Origin: Clostridiales bacterium
GTDB lineage: Bacteria; Bacillota; Clostridia; Christensenellales; Aristaeellaceae
Reading direction: 5' to 3'
Length of the DNA: 64,000 bases
Assembly (NCBI GenBank): GCA_015056175.1
Contig: SVGT01000005.1
Coordinates: 1 to 64,000, forward strand
Positions 42,615 through 50,283 of the stretch are shown piece by piece. The first letter of the stretch is position 1, and each line of letters opens with the position of its first letter. The position numbers and the translations under genes are program-made. Under the pieces are notes generated by a model. The model did no database searches, was not told the origin of the DNA, and worked only from the letters and a program-made list of their open reading frames with translations.

Positions 42615-43493
42615 ATGAATATGTTTGTTATCCATTCCGGCGCGGACCGGGATGAAGTGATGGAAAAGGTGGCGCTCCTCAAGCGCAGGAACTTCAAGCT
42701 CAACCCCCTGATGCTGAAAAACGGCAACGCCCTGTGGAAGATCGACGCCCGCGCTAAGATCCGCAAGGCGCAGATGGTGGTGTTCTTTGTGGGCAAAAAT
42801 TCCCATACCAGCCCCTACATCGCCTGGGAACTGAAGCAGGCCCATAAGTACGATAAGCCCATCTACACCATTTTGCTGGAGGAGAGCAATACCCGCCACG
42901 ATGCGCTCAAGTACCGCGATTCCTTTTCCGGCGAAGAGCACTTTCACGATAAGCTGAAAACGCTGGATGAGGTATCCCTGATCATCAGCGATTACAAGGC
43001 CGGCGATTACCATATCTTCAACCAGCCGGTGGACAAAATGGATATGAGCGTGCTGCTGGAGCAGTACAAAACCTTCCTGCAGACGTCGGAGGATCTGGTG
43101 TCCCGCAGGCAGAACGTGAACAATTTCTATATCTCCATCAACTCCGCCATCATCGCCATCTTCAGCGCCCTGTTCGCCTTTGAACTGAGCCATGAGGTGC
43201 GCATGCTCATCGGCATGCTGTTTTCTCTGGTGGGCATCGTGCTTTCTGTGGCGTGGATCAAAATGCTGGTGGCCTACGGCAACCTGAACGGCAGCAAAAT
43301 GAAGATCATCAGCAGCATTGAAAAGCACCTGCCCGCCAGTCTCTACGATGCGGAGTGGGCTGCGCTTTCCGATAAGCTGAACCAGAAGCGCTACGTATCC
43401 TTCACCGAAAACGAAAAGCGGGTGCCGCTGATCTTTATTGTGATCTACAGCGCCATCCTGCTTTTGCTCCTCCTGTCTGCGATCCTGGGCTGA
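42615..43493 (+). CDS. TIR-like domain fused to a RipA-like membrane domain
   Basis: 292 residues. Residues 1-130 resemble TIR/ThsB-type (DUF1863-like) domains: MFVIHSGADRD, then ARAKIRKAQMVVFFVGKNSH and TSPYIAWELKQAHKYDKP, with Glu 72 in the position of the NADase Glu of TIR enzymes. Residues 150-292 match what I recall of RipA-type octameric membrane proteins: LVSRRQNVNNFYISINSA, membrane segments at about 171-190, 197-219 and 270-291, and the motif LPASLYDAEWAAL near 239-251. A GGAGG site precedes the ATG. No ThsA-like or other defence gene is adjacent. Function unknown; a defence or signalling effector is possible. Confidence 0.65.
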   Translation: MNMFVIHSGADRDEVMEKVALLKRRNFKLNPLMLKNGNALWKIDARAKIRKAQMVVFFVGKNSHTSPYIAWELKQAHKYDKPIYTILLEESNTRHDALKYRDSFSGEEHFHDKLKTLDEVSLIISDYKAGDYHIFNQPVDKMDMSVLLEQYKTFLQTSEDLVSRRQNVNNFYISINSAIIAIFSALFAFELSHEVRMLIGMLFSLVGIVLSVAWIKMLVAYGNLNGSKMKIISSIEKHLPASLYDAEWAALSDKLNQKRYVSFTENEKRVPLIFIVIYSAILLLLLLSAILG

Positions 43494-43573
43494 CGCTCCG
43501 CAGGGAGATGTGCCGTTGCTGAATATCCTTGCAAACGCAGCATAAAATGTCAACCTTTGAACGCGTTGTGACA

Positions 43574-43602
43574 TTGAATGTTGCGTTGATCCATGTTATC
43601 AT
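43574..43602 (+). promoter_or_regulatory. probable promoter of the GH9 gene
   Basis: TTGAAT (43574-43579), 17-bp spacer, TATCAT (43597-43602). A 7-bp inverted repeat (AATGTCA/TGACATT) spans the -35. Confidence 0.6.
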
Positions 43603-43660
43603 GAGCACATCGGAAAATGAATAGCGCCCTTTTCTACCTGTATCACAAGGAGGAAGCAGC

Positions 43661-45436
43661 ATGAAGGTATCCATTTTTACCAACCATATCGGTTACGACA
43701 GCTACGATACCAAGAACGCAGTCTACTGCCGCCGCGGGGAGGAGACCCCCGTGCGTTTCCAGGTGATCTGCGACAAGACGGATCTGCCCGTGTTTGAAGG
43801 CGTGCCTGTGGAAGCGGGCGAGGTGGACAACTGGCAGACCGGCTACTATTACACCCTCCGCTTTGACAAGGTGACCGCCCCCGGTCAGTACTACATTACC
43901 GTGACGGACGATCGGGGCGAAACGGTGCGCTCCTATCCCTTCAAGATCGCAAAGAATCTGCTGGAAGTCAGCACGTTGTCCGCCGTGGGCTATTCCTTCA
44001 AGGCCCAGCGCGCCACCGGCGAATACGAGGCCGCGGACAAGAACCTGCGCGACCAGTTCGGCATGATGGAAGGCCGCATTGACGCTCATGGCGGCTGGTA
44101 CGACGCCACCGGCGATTATGGCGTGCATCTGTCCCATCTGCCCCATACCACCTATTTCAACCCCCAGCAGGCCTCCTTCTCCGCCTACGCCTTCTTCAAG
44201 ATGTACGATCTGATCGACGAAGCGGAATATCCCTATTACACCATGTTCAAGCGCCGCCTGCTGGAAGAGGGCATGTATGGCGCCGACTTTATGATGCGCA
44301 TGCGCGCGCCCTCCGGCGGCATCTATGTGACCAAGTCTCGCACCATGGACGCCTACGGCCCCGTGGATGAAATGCGTGTGCTGGGCGCCTATCAGCGCAA
44401 CCCCAAGGGGCGCAAGGGCGGCAGCACCTGGGGCGATCCGGACGAGATCTCCCTGTACGATTATGAAACCTCCTTCCGCGCCGGCGGCGGCTATGCCATC
44501 GCGGCGCTGGCCTATGCGGCCCGCTTTACCTATCCCAGCGAATTCTCCAAGGCGGATTATCTCAAGACCGCCATCACCGCCTACCGCCACCTGGAAAAGA
44601 ACAACGAATTGTACACCAACGACGGCAAGTGGAACCTGGTGGACGAATACTGCGCGCTGGACGCCCTGATCGAGATCTACAAGACCACCAAGGAATACGA
44701 TTACCTGCGCCGCGCCCGCACCATGGCTTCCCGTATCCTGGCGCACTATGTACCCGTCAGCGACAATATGGGCTATCTCTCCGTCAACGATACCGACCGT
44801 CCCTTCTTCCATGCGGCGGACGCCGGTATGCCCGTTGTGAACCTGCTGAACTACACCCTCATCGAGCGGGACAAGGAAGCCAGGCAGAAGGCCATCGACA
44901 TCTGCGAAAAGGTGATGCGCTTCCAGCTCCATGTGACGGACAAGGTGGCAAACCCCTTCGGCTATGCCCGTCAGTACGTGCAGCACGGCGACGGCAGCCG
45001 CTGCGATCAGTTCTTCTACCCCCATGACGTGGAAACCGCACCCTGGTGGCAGGGTGAAAACGCCCGCCTGGGCTCTCTTGCCACGGCTGCCCGCGCCCTG
45101 TGCTGGCAGACGGCCGATGAGGAGCTGAAGGGCAAATTGCGCAAGTTTGCCGACGATCAGATCAACTGGATCCTGGGCTGCAATCCCTTTGACGCCTGCA
45201 TGCTGGAGGGCGAGGGCCGCAACAACATCGACTACTTCTTTGAGGGCGAGCGCCGCGACTTTATCCAGTGCCCCGGCGGCATCGTCAACGGCATCACCAG
45301 CGGCATCCATGACGAACACGGCATCGCCTTCCATGCCGATCGCAGCGAGGACGTGCCGGATAACTGGCGCTGGGCCGAGCAGTGGATCCCCCATGCCACC
45401 TGGTACATGTACGCTCTGTGCATGAAGAAGATCTGA
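43661..45436 (+). CDS. cytoplasmic glycoside hydrolase family 9 enzyme
   Basis: 591 residues, no signal peptide. Residues 1-100 form the Ig-like CelD_N domain (NHIGYDSYDTKNAVYC, TGYYYTLRFDKVTAPGQYY). The (alpha/alpha)6 catalytic domain starts about 105 and has the base Asp in HGGWYDATGDYG, then HDVETAPWWQGENARLGSLA, DQINWILGCNPFD, and the acid Glu in NWRWAEQWIPHATW near 577. Secreted GH9 enzymes are cellulases, while cytoplasmic ones act on imported beta-glucosides or glucosamine oligomers. The MFS gene 47 bases downstream may supply the substrate. Confidence 0.88.
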   Translation: MKVSIFTNHIGYDSYDTKNAVYCRRGEETPVRFQVICDKTDLPVFEGVPVEAGEVDNWQTGYYYTLRFDKVTAPGQYYITVTDDRGETVRSYPFKIAKNLLEVSTLSAVGYSFKAQRATGEYEAADKNLRDQFGMMEGRIDAHGGWYDATGDYGVHLSHLPHTTYFNPQQASFSAYAFFKMYDLIDEAEYPYYTMFKRRLLEEGMYGADFMMRMRAPSGGIYVTKSRTMDAYGPVDEMRVLGAYQRNPKGRKGGSTWGDPDEISLYDYETSFRAGGGYAIAALAYAARFTYPSEFSKADYLKTAITAYRHLEKNNELYTNDGKWNLVDEYCALDALIEIYKTTKEYDYLRRARTMASRILAHYVPVSDNMGYLSVNDTDRPFFHAADAGMPVVNLLNYTLIERDKEARQKAIDICEKVMRFQLHVTDKVANPFGYARQYVQHGDGSRCDQFFYPHDVETAPWWQGENARLGSLATAARALCWQTADEELKGKLRKFADDQINWILGCNPFDACMLEGEGRNNIDYFFEGERRDFIQCPGGIVNGITSGIHDEHGIAFHADRSEDVPDNWRWAEQWIPHATWYMYALCMKKI

Positions 45437-45483
45437 CGACGGACAGATCGCAAAAAATCCCCTCCGCCTGAAAGGAAAAACCC

Positions 45484-46680
45484 GTGCAAAACACCGCAAG
45501 CAAAAAGAAAACCCCCTTCCCCGTATACCTGTTTGTCATCTACTTTGTGTTCTACTCCGGACAGGCCATTTACTACACCTACAACAACGTGTTCCTCTCC
45601 CAGAACGGCCTGTCCGAAAGCGCCATCGGTCTGGTGGGCTCGCTTTCCACGGCATTGCTTTTGCTGGTGCAGCCCCTGTGGGGCATGCTGACCGACCGCG
45701 CCCGGTATAAAAACCGGGTGGCGGCGCTGACCATGCTGCTCACTGCCTTTGCCAGCATCTGCATGTATCTCTTCAGCGCGCCCTGGTGGCTGATCATGTG
45801 CGTCATCGGCATCAATCTGGTGTTCACGCCTTCGCTGACCCTGCAGGACAGCTGCGCTCTGGAGATCACCGAGGGCACGGACTGGGACTTTGGCAACGTG
45901 CGCCTGGGCGGCACGCTGGGCTATATGCTCTTTGCCGTCATCGTGGGCAGCGTGCTGAAGAATTACCGCACGGCGTATCTGATCTTTGCCGTCACCAGTC
46001 TGCTCACCGGCCTGATGGTGTGGAAACTGAAAATGAAGCCCCAGGCGCGTGTCACGGAGGGCAAAAAGGAAAAGGCCCCCAAGGCGGATTTCAAGGCCAT
46101 CTTCCGCAATAAGGCGCTCTTGTGCCTCATTGCCTACAATATTGCCTATTCCGTCACCATGACCTTTTCCCGCTACTTCAGCATCTATTACACCCGGGAG
46201 CTGGGCGCCACCTCCTTTATGCTGGGGCTGTGCACCACCGTCAACTGCGTGCTGGAGGTGCCCTGCTTCTGGTTTGCGGGCAAGATCGAAAAAAAGATCG
46301 GCGTGATGAACACGCTGAGCTTTGCGGCCTTTACCCTGATTGCCAAATACGTGCTGCTGGCCCTGGTCAGGAATCCCTGGGCGGTGGTGTTTGTCCATGT
46401 GATCGGCGGCTGCACGTACCCCCTGTTCCATTACTGCATCCTCAACCAGATCAACGAGAATGTGCCTGTCAACATGCGCGCCACCAGCCAGAGCACCTGC
46501 GCCATGCTCAGCAGCATTCTTTCCAGCATTGTGTTTGCGCCCATCGCGGGCATGTGCTCGGATGTGCTGGGCGGCGCGGTCACGCTGCTGGTGGGCGCTG
46601 CGGTGATGGGGGTGAGCACCGTGCTTTTCCGTCTGGTATACACCCGAACCACGAAACAGGCAAATACCCTTTCTGCATAA
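45484..46680 (+). CDS. MFS transporter, LacY/nucleoside-permease-like
   Basis: 398 residues, 12 membrane segments. The N-terminal half starts FPVYLFVIYFVFYSGQAIYYTYNNVFLS, and the loop 2-3 motif is GMLTDRARYKNR. The two halves are joined by a basic linker (EGKKEKAPKADF). FGNVRLGGTLGYMLF fits the MFS_1-like (LacY) family. The GTG start at 45484 has AAGGAAAAA upstream. It probably forms an operon with the GH9 gene and imports oligosaccharides; the substrate is inferred only. Confidence 0.85.
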   Translation: MQNTASKKKTPFPVYLFVIYFVFYSGQAIYYTYNNVFLSQNGLSESAIGLVGSLSTALLLLVQPLWGMLTDRARYKNRVAALTMLLTAFASICMYLFSAPWWLIMCVIGINLVFTPSLTLQDSCALEITEGTDWDFGNVRLGGTLGYMLFAVIVGSVLKNYRTAYLIFAVTSLLTGLMVWKLKMKPQARVTEGKKEKAPKADFKAIFRNKALLCLIAYNIAYSVTMTFSRYFSIYYTRELGATSFMLGLCTTVNCVLEVPCFWFAGKIEKKIGVMNTLSFAAFTLIAKYVLLALVRNPWAVVFVHVIGGCTYPLFHYCILNQINENVPVNMRATSQSTCAMLSSILSSIVFAPIAGMCSDVLGGAVTLLVGAAVMGVSTVLFRLVYTRTTKQANTLSA

Positions 46681-46689
46681 CAAAAAAAC

Positions 46690-46718
46690 AGCCCCGTGCA
46701 TGTGCGCACGGGGTTTTT
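46690..46718 (+). terminator. intrinsic terminator
   Basis: CCCCGTGC pairs with GCACGGGG, followed by TTTTT, after the MFS gene. Confidence 0.88.
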
Positions 46719-46814
46719 GCATGCAAAAAATTTGCCGAAGGGCAAAATCCCTATAGAGAAAAGGAGCTGGATACGCTATAATAAGGCGAATCGCTCCAGG
46801 GAGGAAAAAACCCG

Positions 46815-47822
46815 ATGGATATGAGCCGATGGCTTTCCGATATGATGCAGCCGGGCAGCAAAAAGAGCATGCCCATTTTGTCCTTCCCGTCTGTTCAGCT
46901 GCTGGGCGTCACGGTGGAGGAGTTGTGCCACAGCAGTCAGCTGCAGGCGCAGGGGATGAAAATGATCGCCGACCGCGTGCCTTCTGCCGCCGCGGTGAGC
47001 ATGATGGATCTGTCCGTGGAAGCCCAGGCCTTTGGCTGCACGGTGAAAATGAGCAGGCACGAGGTGCCCACCGTGGTGGGCGCGCTGGTGACGGATGAGG
47101 ATGAGGCGGAGGCCCTTGCCGTGCCGCCTGTGGGAGCAGGCCGCACCGGGCTGTATATCGAGGCCATGAAGGAAGCCTCGTCCCTCATCACCGACCGGCC
47201 GGTGTTTGCCGGCGTCATCGGGCCTTTTTCTCTGGCCGGCCGCATGATGGACGTGCAGGAGGCGCTGGTCAATTGCATTGCCGAGCCTGACATGGTGCAT
47301 GTCATCATGGAAAAAACCACAAGCTTCCTCATCGATTACATCACCGCCTACAAAACACAGACGGGCGCTTCCGGCGTGGTGATGGCAGAGCCCCTCACCG
47401 GCCTTTTGTCCCCGGCGCTTGCGGAGGAGTTTTCCGAGCCCTATGTGAAGCGCATCGTGGATGCCGTGCAGGACGATAACTTTATCGTGGTCTACCACAA
47501 CTGCGGCGATAACGTGCTGCTCATGGCGCAGAGCATTTTCCGTGTGGGTGCGAAGGCCTATCACTTCGGCAATGCCATCGATATGGAAAAGATGATGGCA
47601 ATCGCGCCCGGGGATGTGCCCGTCATGGGCAATGTGGATCCTGCCGGCCAGTTTATGAACGGCACCCCCGACAGCATCCGGGAGGAAACAATGCGCATCA
47701 TGGAAGCCTGCTGCAGGTACCCCAACTTTGTCATCTCCTCCGGCTGCGACATCCCGCCGGAGAGCAAGTGGGAGAATATCGACGCCTACTTTGCCGCCGT
47801 CAGTGAATTCTACGGCAAATGA
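46815..47822 (+). CDS. uroporphyrinogen decarboxylase (URO-D) family protein, MtaA-like
   Basis: 335 residues. The URO-D fold with a methyltransferase-type zinc site is suggested by VVYHNCGDNVLLM (His and Cys ligands of the HxCx motif) and a third Cys in VISSGCDIPPES near residue 315. PILSFPSVQLLG and GVIGPFSLAGRM also fit. These proteins move methyl groups from corrinoid proteins to thiols. No corrinoid protein gene is adjacent. A GGGAGG site precedes the ATG, and a TATAAT sits about 25 bases upstream. Confidence 0.8.
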   Translation: MDMSRWLSDMMQPGSKKSMPILSFPSVQLLGVTVEELCHSSQLQAQGMKMIADRVPSAAAVSMMDLSVEAQAFGCTVKMSRHEVPTVVGALVTDEDEAEALAVPPVGAGRTGLYIEAMKEASSLITDRPVFAGVIGPFSLAGRMMDVQEALVNCIAEPDMVHVIMEKTTSFLIDYITAYKTQTGASGVVMAEPLTGLLSPALAEEFSEPYVKRIVDAVQDDNFIVVYHNCGDNVLLMAQSIFRVGAKAYHFGNAIDMEKMMAIAPGDVPVMGNVDPAGQFMNGTPDSIREETMRIMEACCRYPNFVISSGCDIPPESKWENIDAYFAAVSEFYGK

Positions 47823-47838
47823 CATGTGACAGAAAAAT

Positions 47839-47874
47839 GAAACCCGCTGCATGTTTGTGCGGCGGGTTTCTTTC
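47839..47874 (+). terminator. intrinsic terminator
   Basis: GAAACCCGC pairs with GCGGGTTTC, followed by TTTC, 16 bases after the URO-D gene. Confidence 0.75.
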
Positions 47875-48089
47875 TTGGAACGTGGAACCCTGTTCGGATT
47901 CCGCACCTCCGAACAAGGGTGCTTCCACAATTCGGCATAGTCGTCTTGCCACGCTACCGCTGGCAATCCTCCTTGCCTCATTGGGCTTCCAGGTCGCTTC
48001 ATCCGCCACAGGCGGCGCTCCCTTCCGCCCCCTTGACCCGCCGTATTGGTCAGGGCTGGATACACTGTCATGCAGCTTCCCAATGCTGC

Positions 48090-48115
48090 TGTAGGGCGGG
48101 GGCTTGCTCCCGCCG
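48090..48115. repeat. 26-bp REP-like module, copy 1
   Basis: Identical over 26 bases to 55892-55917. The core GGCGGGGGCTTGCTCCCGCC folds into a short GC-rich hairpin. Confidence 0.85.
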
Positions 48116-48136
48116 CTGTGATCAAGTTTGTGTTGC

Positions 48137-48267
48137 CCGCCCGCTCCGCGTTTTTCTCCATGAATGGAGAAAAACGGGCGCTTCATCAGCCAAGAGCAGG
48201 AACGAATGGATTCGTTCCCTGCCTTGGTATGATGAAGCAGGCGCATCCGCGCCGCCGGAGCGGGCGG
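48137..48267. ncRNA. four-way-junction inverted-repeat element, candidate structured RNA or MITE
   Basis: The outer arms CCGCCCGCTCCG (48137-48148) and CGGAGCGGGCGG (48256-48267) are a perfect 12-bp inverted repeat. Between them lie three hairpins: a 13-bp perfect stem around GA (48149-48176); a long stem with arms GCTTCATCA/TGATGAAGC (48180-48238), inner CCAAG/CTTGG and a 12-bp GCAGGAACGAAT arm whose partner carries one bulged C; and a short GGCGC/GCGCC hairpin (48240-48253). This gives a cloverleaf. The strand is not known. Confidence 0.5.
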
Positions 48268-48365
48268 TGTCAGTTGTGCTGTTTCATCTATTTCATAAAA
48301 ATCCCGTCCTTTGACACAAACATGTCGTGGGACGGGGTCATTTTACCAGTCAACTTGGTCGAAAG

Positions 48366-48421
48366 GGTGGGGTCACGGGGGATTCAATCCCCCGTGCAGG
48401 GGTGAAGGGGACGGAGTCCCC
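48366..48421 (-). repeat. about 55-bp intergenic unit, copy 1 (inverted)
   Basis: Read on the minus strand it aligns with 55546-55600: a short GGGG hairpin, then GGGGGATTGAATCCCCC, then TGACCCC. It ends right at the 3' end of the DUF4838-like gene. Confidence 0.75.
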
Positions 48422-48436
48422 TCTCAGTTCGCCTTC

Positions 48437-49390
48437 TCACTCCGCCAGCAATCTTCCGTACGCTGCCACCGGCGCTTTGCCGTACAACTCACGGTAATCC
48501 GCGCCCAGATAGCAGCCAAAGGACGTAATGGATGCAAAGCCCAGCGCGCGGTAGGCCTGCACGTCCTGCGCCATCACCGCTTCGTCAAGGGGCATGTACT
48601 TGGGCGGCCTGGTCCAGTTGGAAAAGCGGGAGTTGTCCATCCAGTATTCCAGCACCTGGGCGTGCTGCGTGCCAAAGAGGGACAATAGATCGCGAAGCGC
48701 CGCCACCTCCCGCACGTTCTTTTCGCAGGTTTCGTCAAACAGCGGGCGGTGGGAATCCCGGTAGAAGGGAGCATATTCCAGAAACACGCCGTTTGCGGGG
48801 GCGACCTTCTGCGGGCAGTGGATGGCGTCCATGTAGGCCAGGTAACACAGCCTTGCGTTCCGGTTATAGCGGCGGATGCCCTTTACCATGGCGTTGACGG
48901 CGATCAGCTGCTGGTCGGATGCGGACAGCGCCCTGCATTTTTCGCAGTGACAGCGGATGCCGGGCACGTCGTCCAGCCAGAAAAAATAATTGTCCGAGTT
49001 GACGGTCAGCATGCGGGCCAGGTGCTCTGCCCGCTTGGCGATGAAACGCAGCGCATCCGGATTGCTGACGCACAGGTTATAGTCCTTTTGCCGATTGCCC
49101 TGTTCGTCCATGCGGAAAAGGCTCGGCGCCGATGCGAACACGTCCTCCGGCAGCAGCCAGCGCATGGCGTGCGCTTCATATTCCACCTGCATGCCCATTT
49201 TGTCCAGCTTTTTGAACAGCCGCTTGCTTTCGGGCAGCAGATGAAAATGGATGGCGCTCTCCAGCGTCAGATGCGCGTCCGGGCCGCCCACAGGGTGCAG
49301 CCCCAGCACGTTCAGATTGGCGCTCTGCGCCTCCTCTGCCCAGATATCGTCCAGCTCGTGGGGATGCACGATGATGCCGCGCCGGGACAT
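48437..49390 (-). CDS. DUF4838-like putative glycosidase
   Basis: 317 residues, no signal peptide. NYFFWLDDVPGIRCHCEKCRAL followed by SDQQLIAVNAMVKGIRRYN is the pattern of DUF4838 proteins, which are predicted GH-like barrels often found near polysaccharide-use genes. VFLEYAPFYRDS and VLEYWMDNSRFSNW look like later barrel strands. The reaction is unknown. ATG 49390 is used because GGAGGGG lies upstream; the longer frame runs into the nagB terminator. Confidence 0.6.
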   Translation of the reverse strand: MSRRGIIVHPHELDDIWAEEAQSANLNVLGLHPVGGPDAHLTLESAIHFHLLPESKRLFKKLDKMGMQVEYEAHAMRWLLPEDVFASAPSLFRMDEQGNRQKDYNLCVSNPDALRFIAKRAEHLARMLTVNSDNYFFWLDDVPGIRCHCEKCRALSASDQQLIAVNAMVKGIRRYNRNARLCYLAYMDAIHCPQKVAPANGVFLEYAPFYRDSHRPLFDETCEKNVREVAALRDLLSLFGTQHAQVLEYWMDNSRFSNWTRPPKYMPLDEAVMAQDVQAYRALGFASITSFGCYLGADYRELYGKAPVAAYGRLLAE

Positions 49391-49408
49391 AAAACCCCTC
49401 CTCTTATC

Positions 49409-49442
49409 AAAAAAGGAATGCCGCGGGGGCATTCCCTTTTTT
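49409..49442 (-). terminator. intrinsic terminator of nagB
   Basis: On the minus strand GGAATGCC pairs with GGCATTCC around CCCGC, followed by T6. Confidence 0.9.
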
Positions 49443-49454
49443 ATGTTGCAGTGA

Positions 49455-50174
49455 TTACAGCAGGCTGGCAGCGGCCTTGTCCACCAGGATGGTGACGTGG
49501 GGATGGCTGCGCAGGATGGAAGCCTGCACCTGGGGGTTGATCTCGCCGTACACGGTGTCATGGATGGCCTGCGCCTTGTCCGCGCCCATGGCGATGAGCA
49601 CCACTTCCTTGGCGTTCATGATGCCGCCGATGCCCAGGCTGATGGCCTTGCGCGGCACCTGATCCTTGTTTTCAAAGAAGCGGGTGTTGGCGTCGATGGT
49701 GCTTTCGGTCAGATCCACGATCTGGGTGCCGTAGACGAACTTGTCGGCGGGCTCGTTGAAGCCGATGTGGCCGTTGCGGCCGATGCCCAGCAGCTGCATG
49801 TCGATGCCGCCGGCAGCTTCGATGGCGGCGTCATAGCGCTTGGCTTCCGCCTGCAGGTCTTCCGCATTGCCGTCGGGCAGGTTGGTTTCCTTCATGTTGA
49901 TGTGGTCAAACAGCTGGGCGTTCATGAAAGCATGATAGCTGGTTTCATGGGTGATGTCCAGGCCCACATATTCGTCCAGGTTGTAGGAGATGCACTGGGA
50001 GAAATCCAGAATGCCTTCCTTGTGCCAGGCGATGAGCTGCTGGTAGCAGCCGATGGGGGAAGAACCGGTGGCAAGGCCCAGAACGGAGTTGGGCTTGCGG
50101 GTCACCTGAGAAGCAAAGAGCAGCGCGGCAGCCTTGCCAACCTGCTCGGGGGTTTCAAAAACTCGAACCTGCAT
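49455..50174 (-). CDS. nagB: glucosamine-6-phosphate deaminase
   Basis: 239 residues, family length. Motifs are LGLATGSSPIGCYQQL, SYNLDEYVGL (catalytic Asp of the DEY motif), GIGRNGHIGFNEP (catalytic His) and AISLGIGGIMNAKEVVLIAMG. It turns glucosamine-6-phosphate into fructose-6-phosphate and ammonia, so it lets amino sugars enter glycolysis. No nagA is adjacent. It has its own promoter and terminator. The start at 50174 follows AGGAGG. Confidence 0.96.
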   Translation of the reverse strand: MQVRVFETPEQVGKAAALLFASQVTRKPNSVLGLATGSSPIGCYQQLIAWHKEGILDFSQCISYNLDEYVGLDITHETSYHAFMNAQLFDHINMKETNLPDGNAEDLQAEAKRYDAAIEAAGGIDMQLLGIGRNGHIGFNEPADKFVYGTQIVDLTESTIDANTRFFENKDQVPRKAISLGIGGIMNAKEVVLIAMGADKAQAIHDTVYGEINPQVQASILRSHPHVTILVDKAAASLL

Positions 50175-50219
50175 GGGGATGCGCCTCCTGTATCGATATA
50201 GTGATGTATTTCCTCCTGT

Positions 50220-50249
50220 ATTATAGCACTTTCCGATAGGGCATTGCAA
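50220..50249 (-). promoter_or_regulatory. extended -10 promoter of nagB
   Basis: On the minus strand: TTGCAA (50249-50244), 18-bp spacer ending TGC, TATAAT (50225-50220). Confidence 0.8.
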
Positions 50250-50283
50250 GGTGCACGGGAAAAATCTGGACGATTTTCATGGC

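Larger units (their letters stand above)
47876..48436. other. repeat-rich intergenic island 1 (no protein gene)
   Basis: About 560 bases without a credible reading frame. In order: a 47-base hairpin (47882-47928, GTGGAA against TTCCAC with inner TTCGGA/TCCGAA); a degenerate copy of a block found in island 2 (GCTTCCCAATGCTGC, 48075-48089); a 26-base module (48090-48115) identical to one in island 2; the four-way-junction element (48137-48267); a hairpin with ATCCCGTCC/GGACGGGGT arms (48301-48339); and an inverted copy of the unit that follows metG (48366-48421). Confidence 0.75.

Noticed and set aside
42615..43493. Thoeris defence system
   Set aside because: Only a ThsB-like domain is seen; no ThsA-type NADase or SLOG/SIR2 gene lies within several kilobases, and the C-terminal membrane module is not part of known Thoeris proteins.
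47919..48405. Short open frames in island 1 (about 90-130 codons)
   Set aside because: They run through hairpins and repeat modules, lack ribosome-binding sites, and read as low-complexity sequence without domain pattern.
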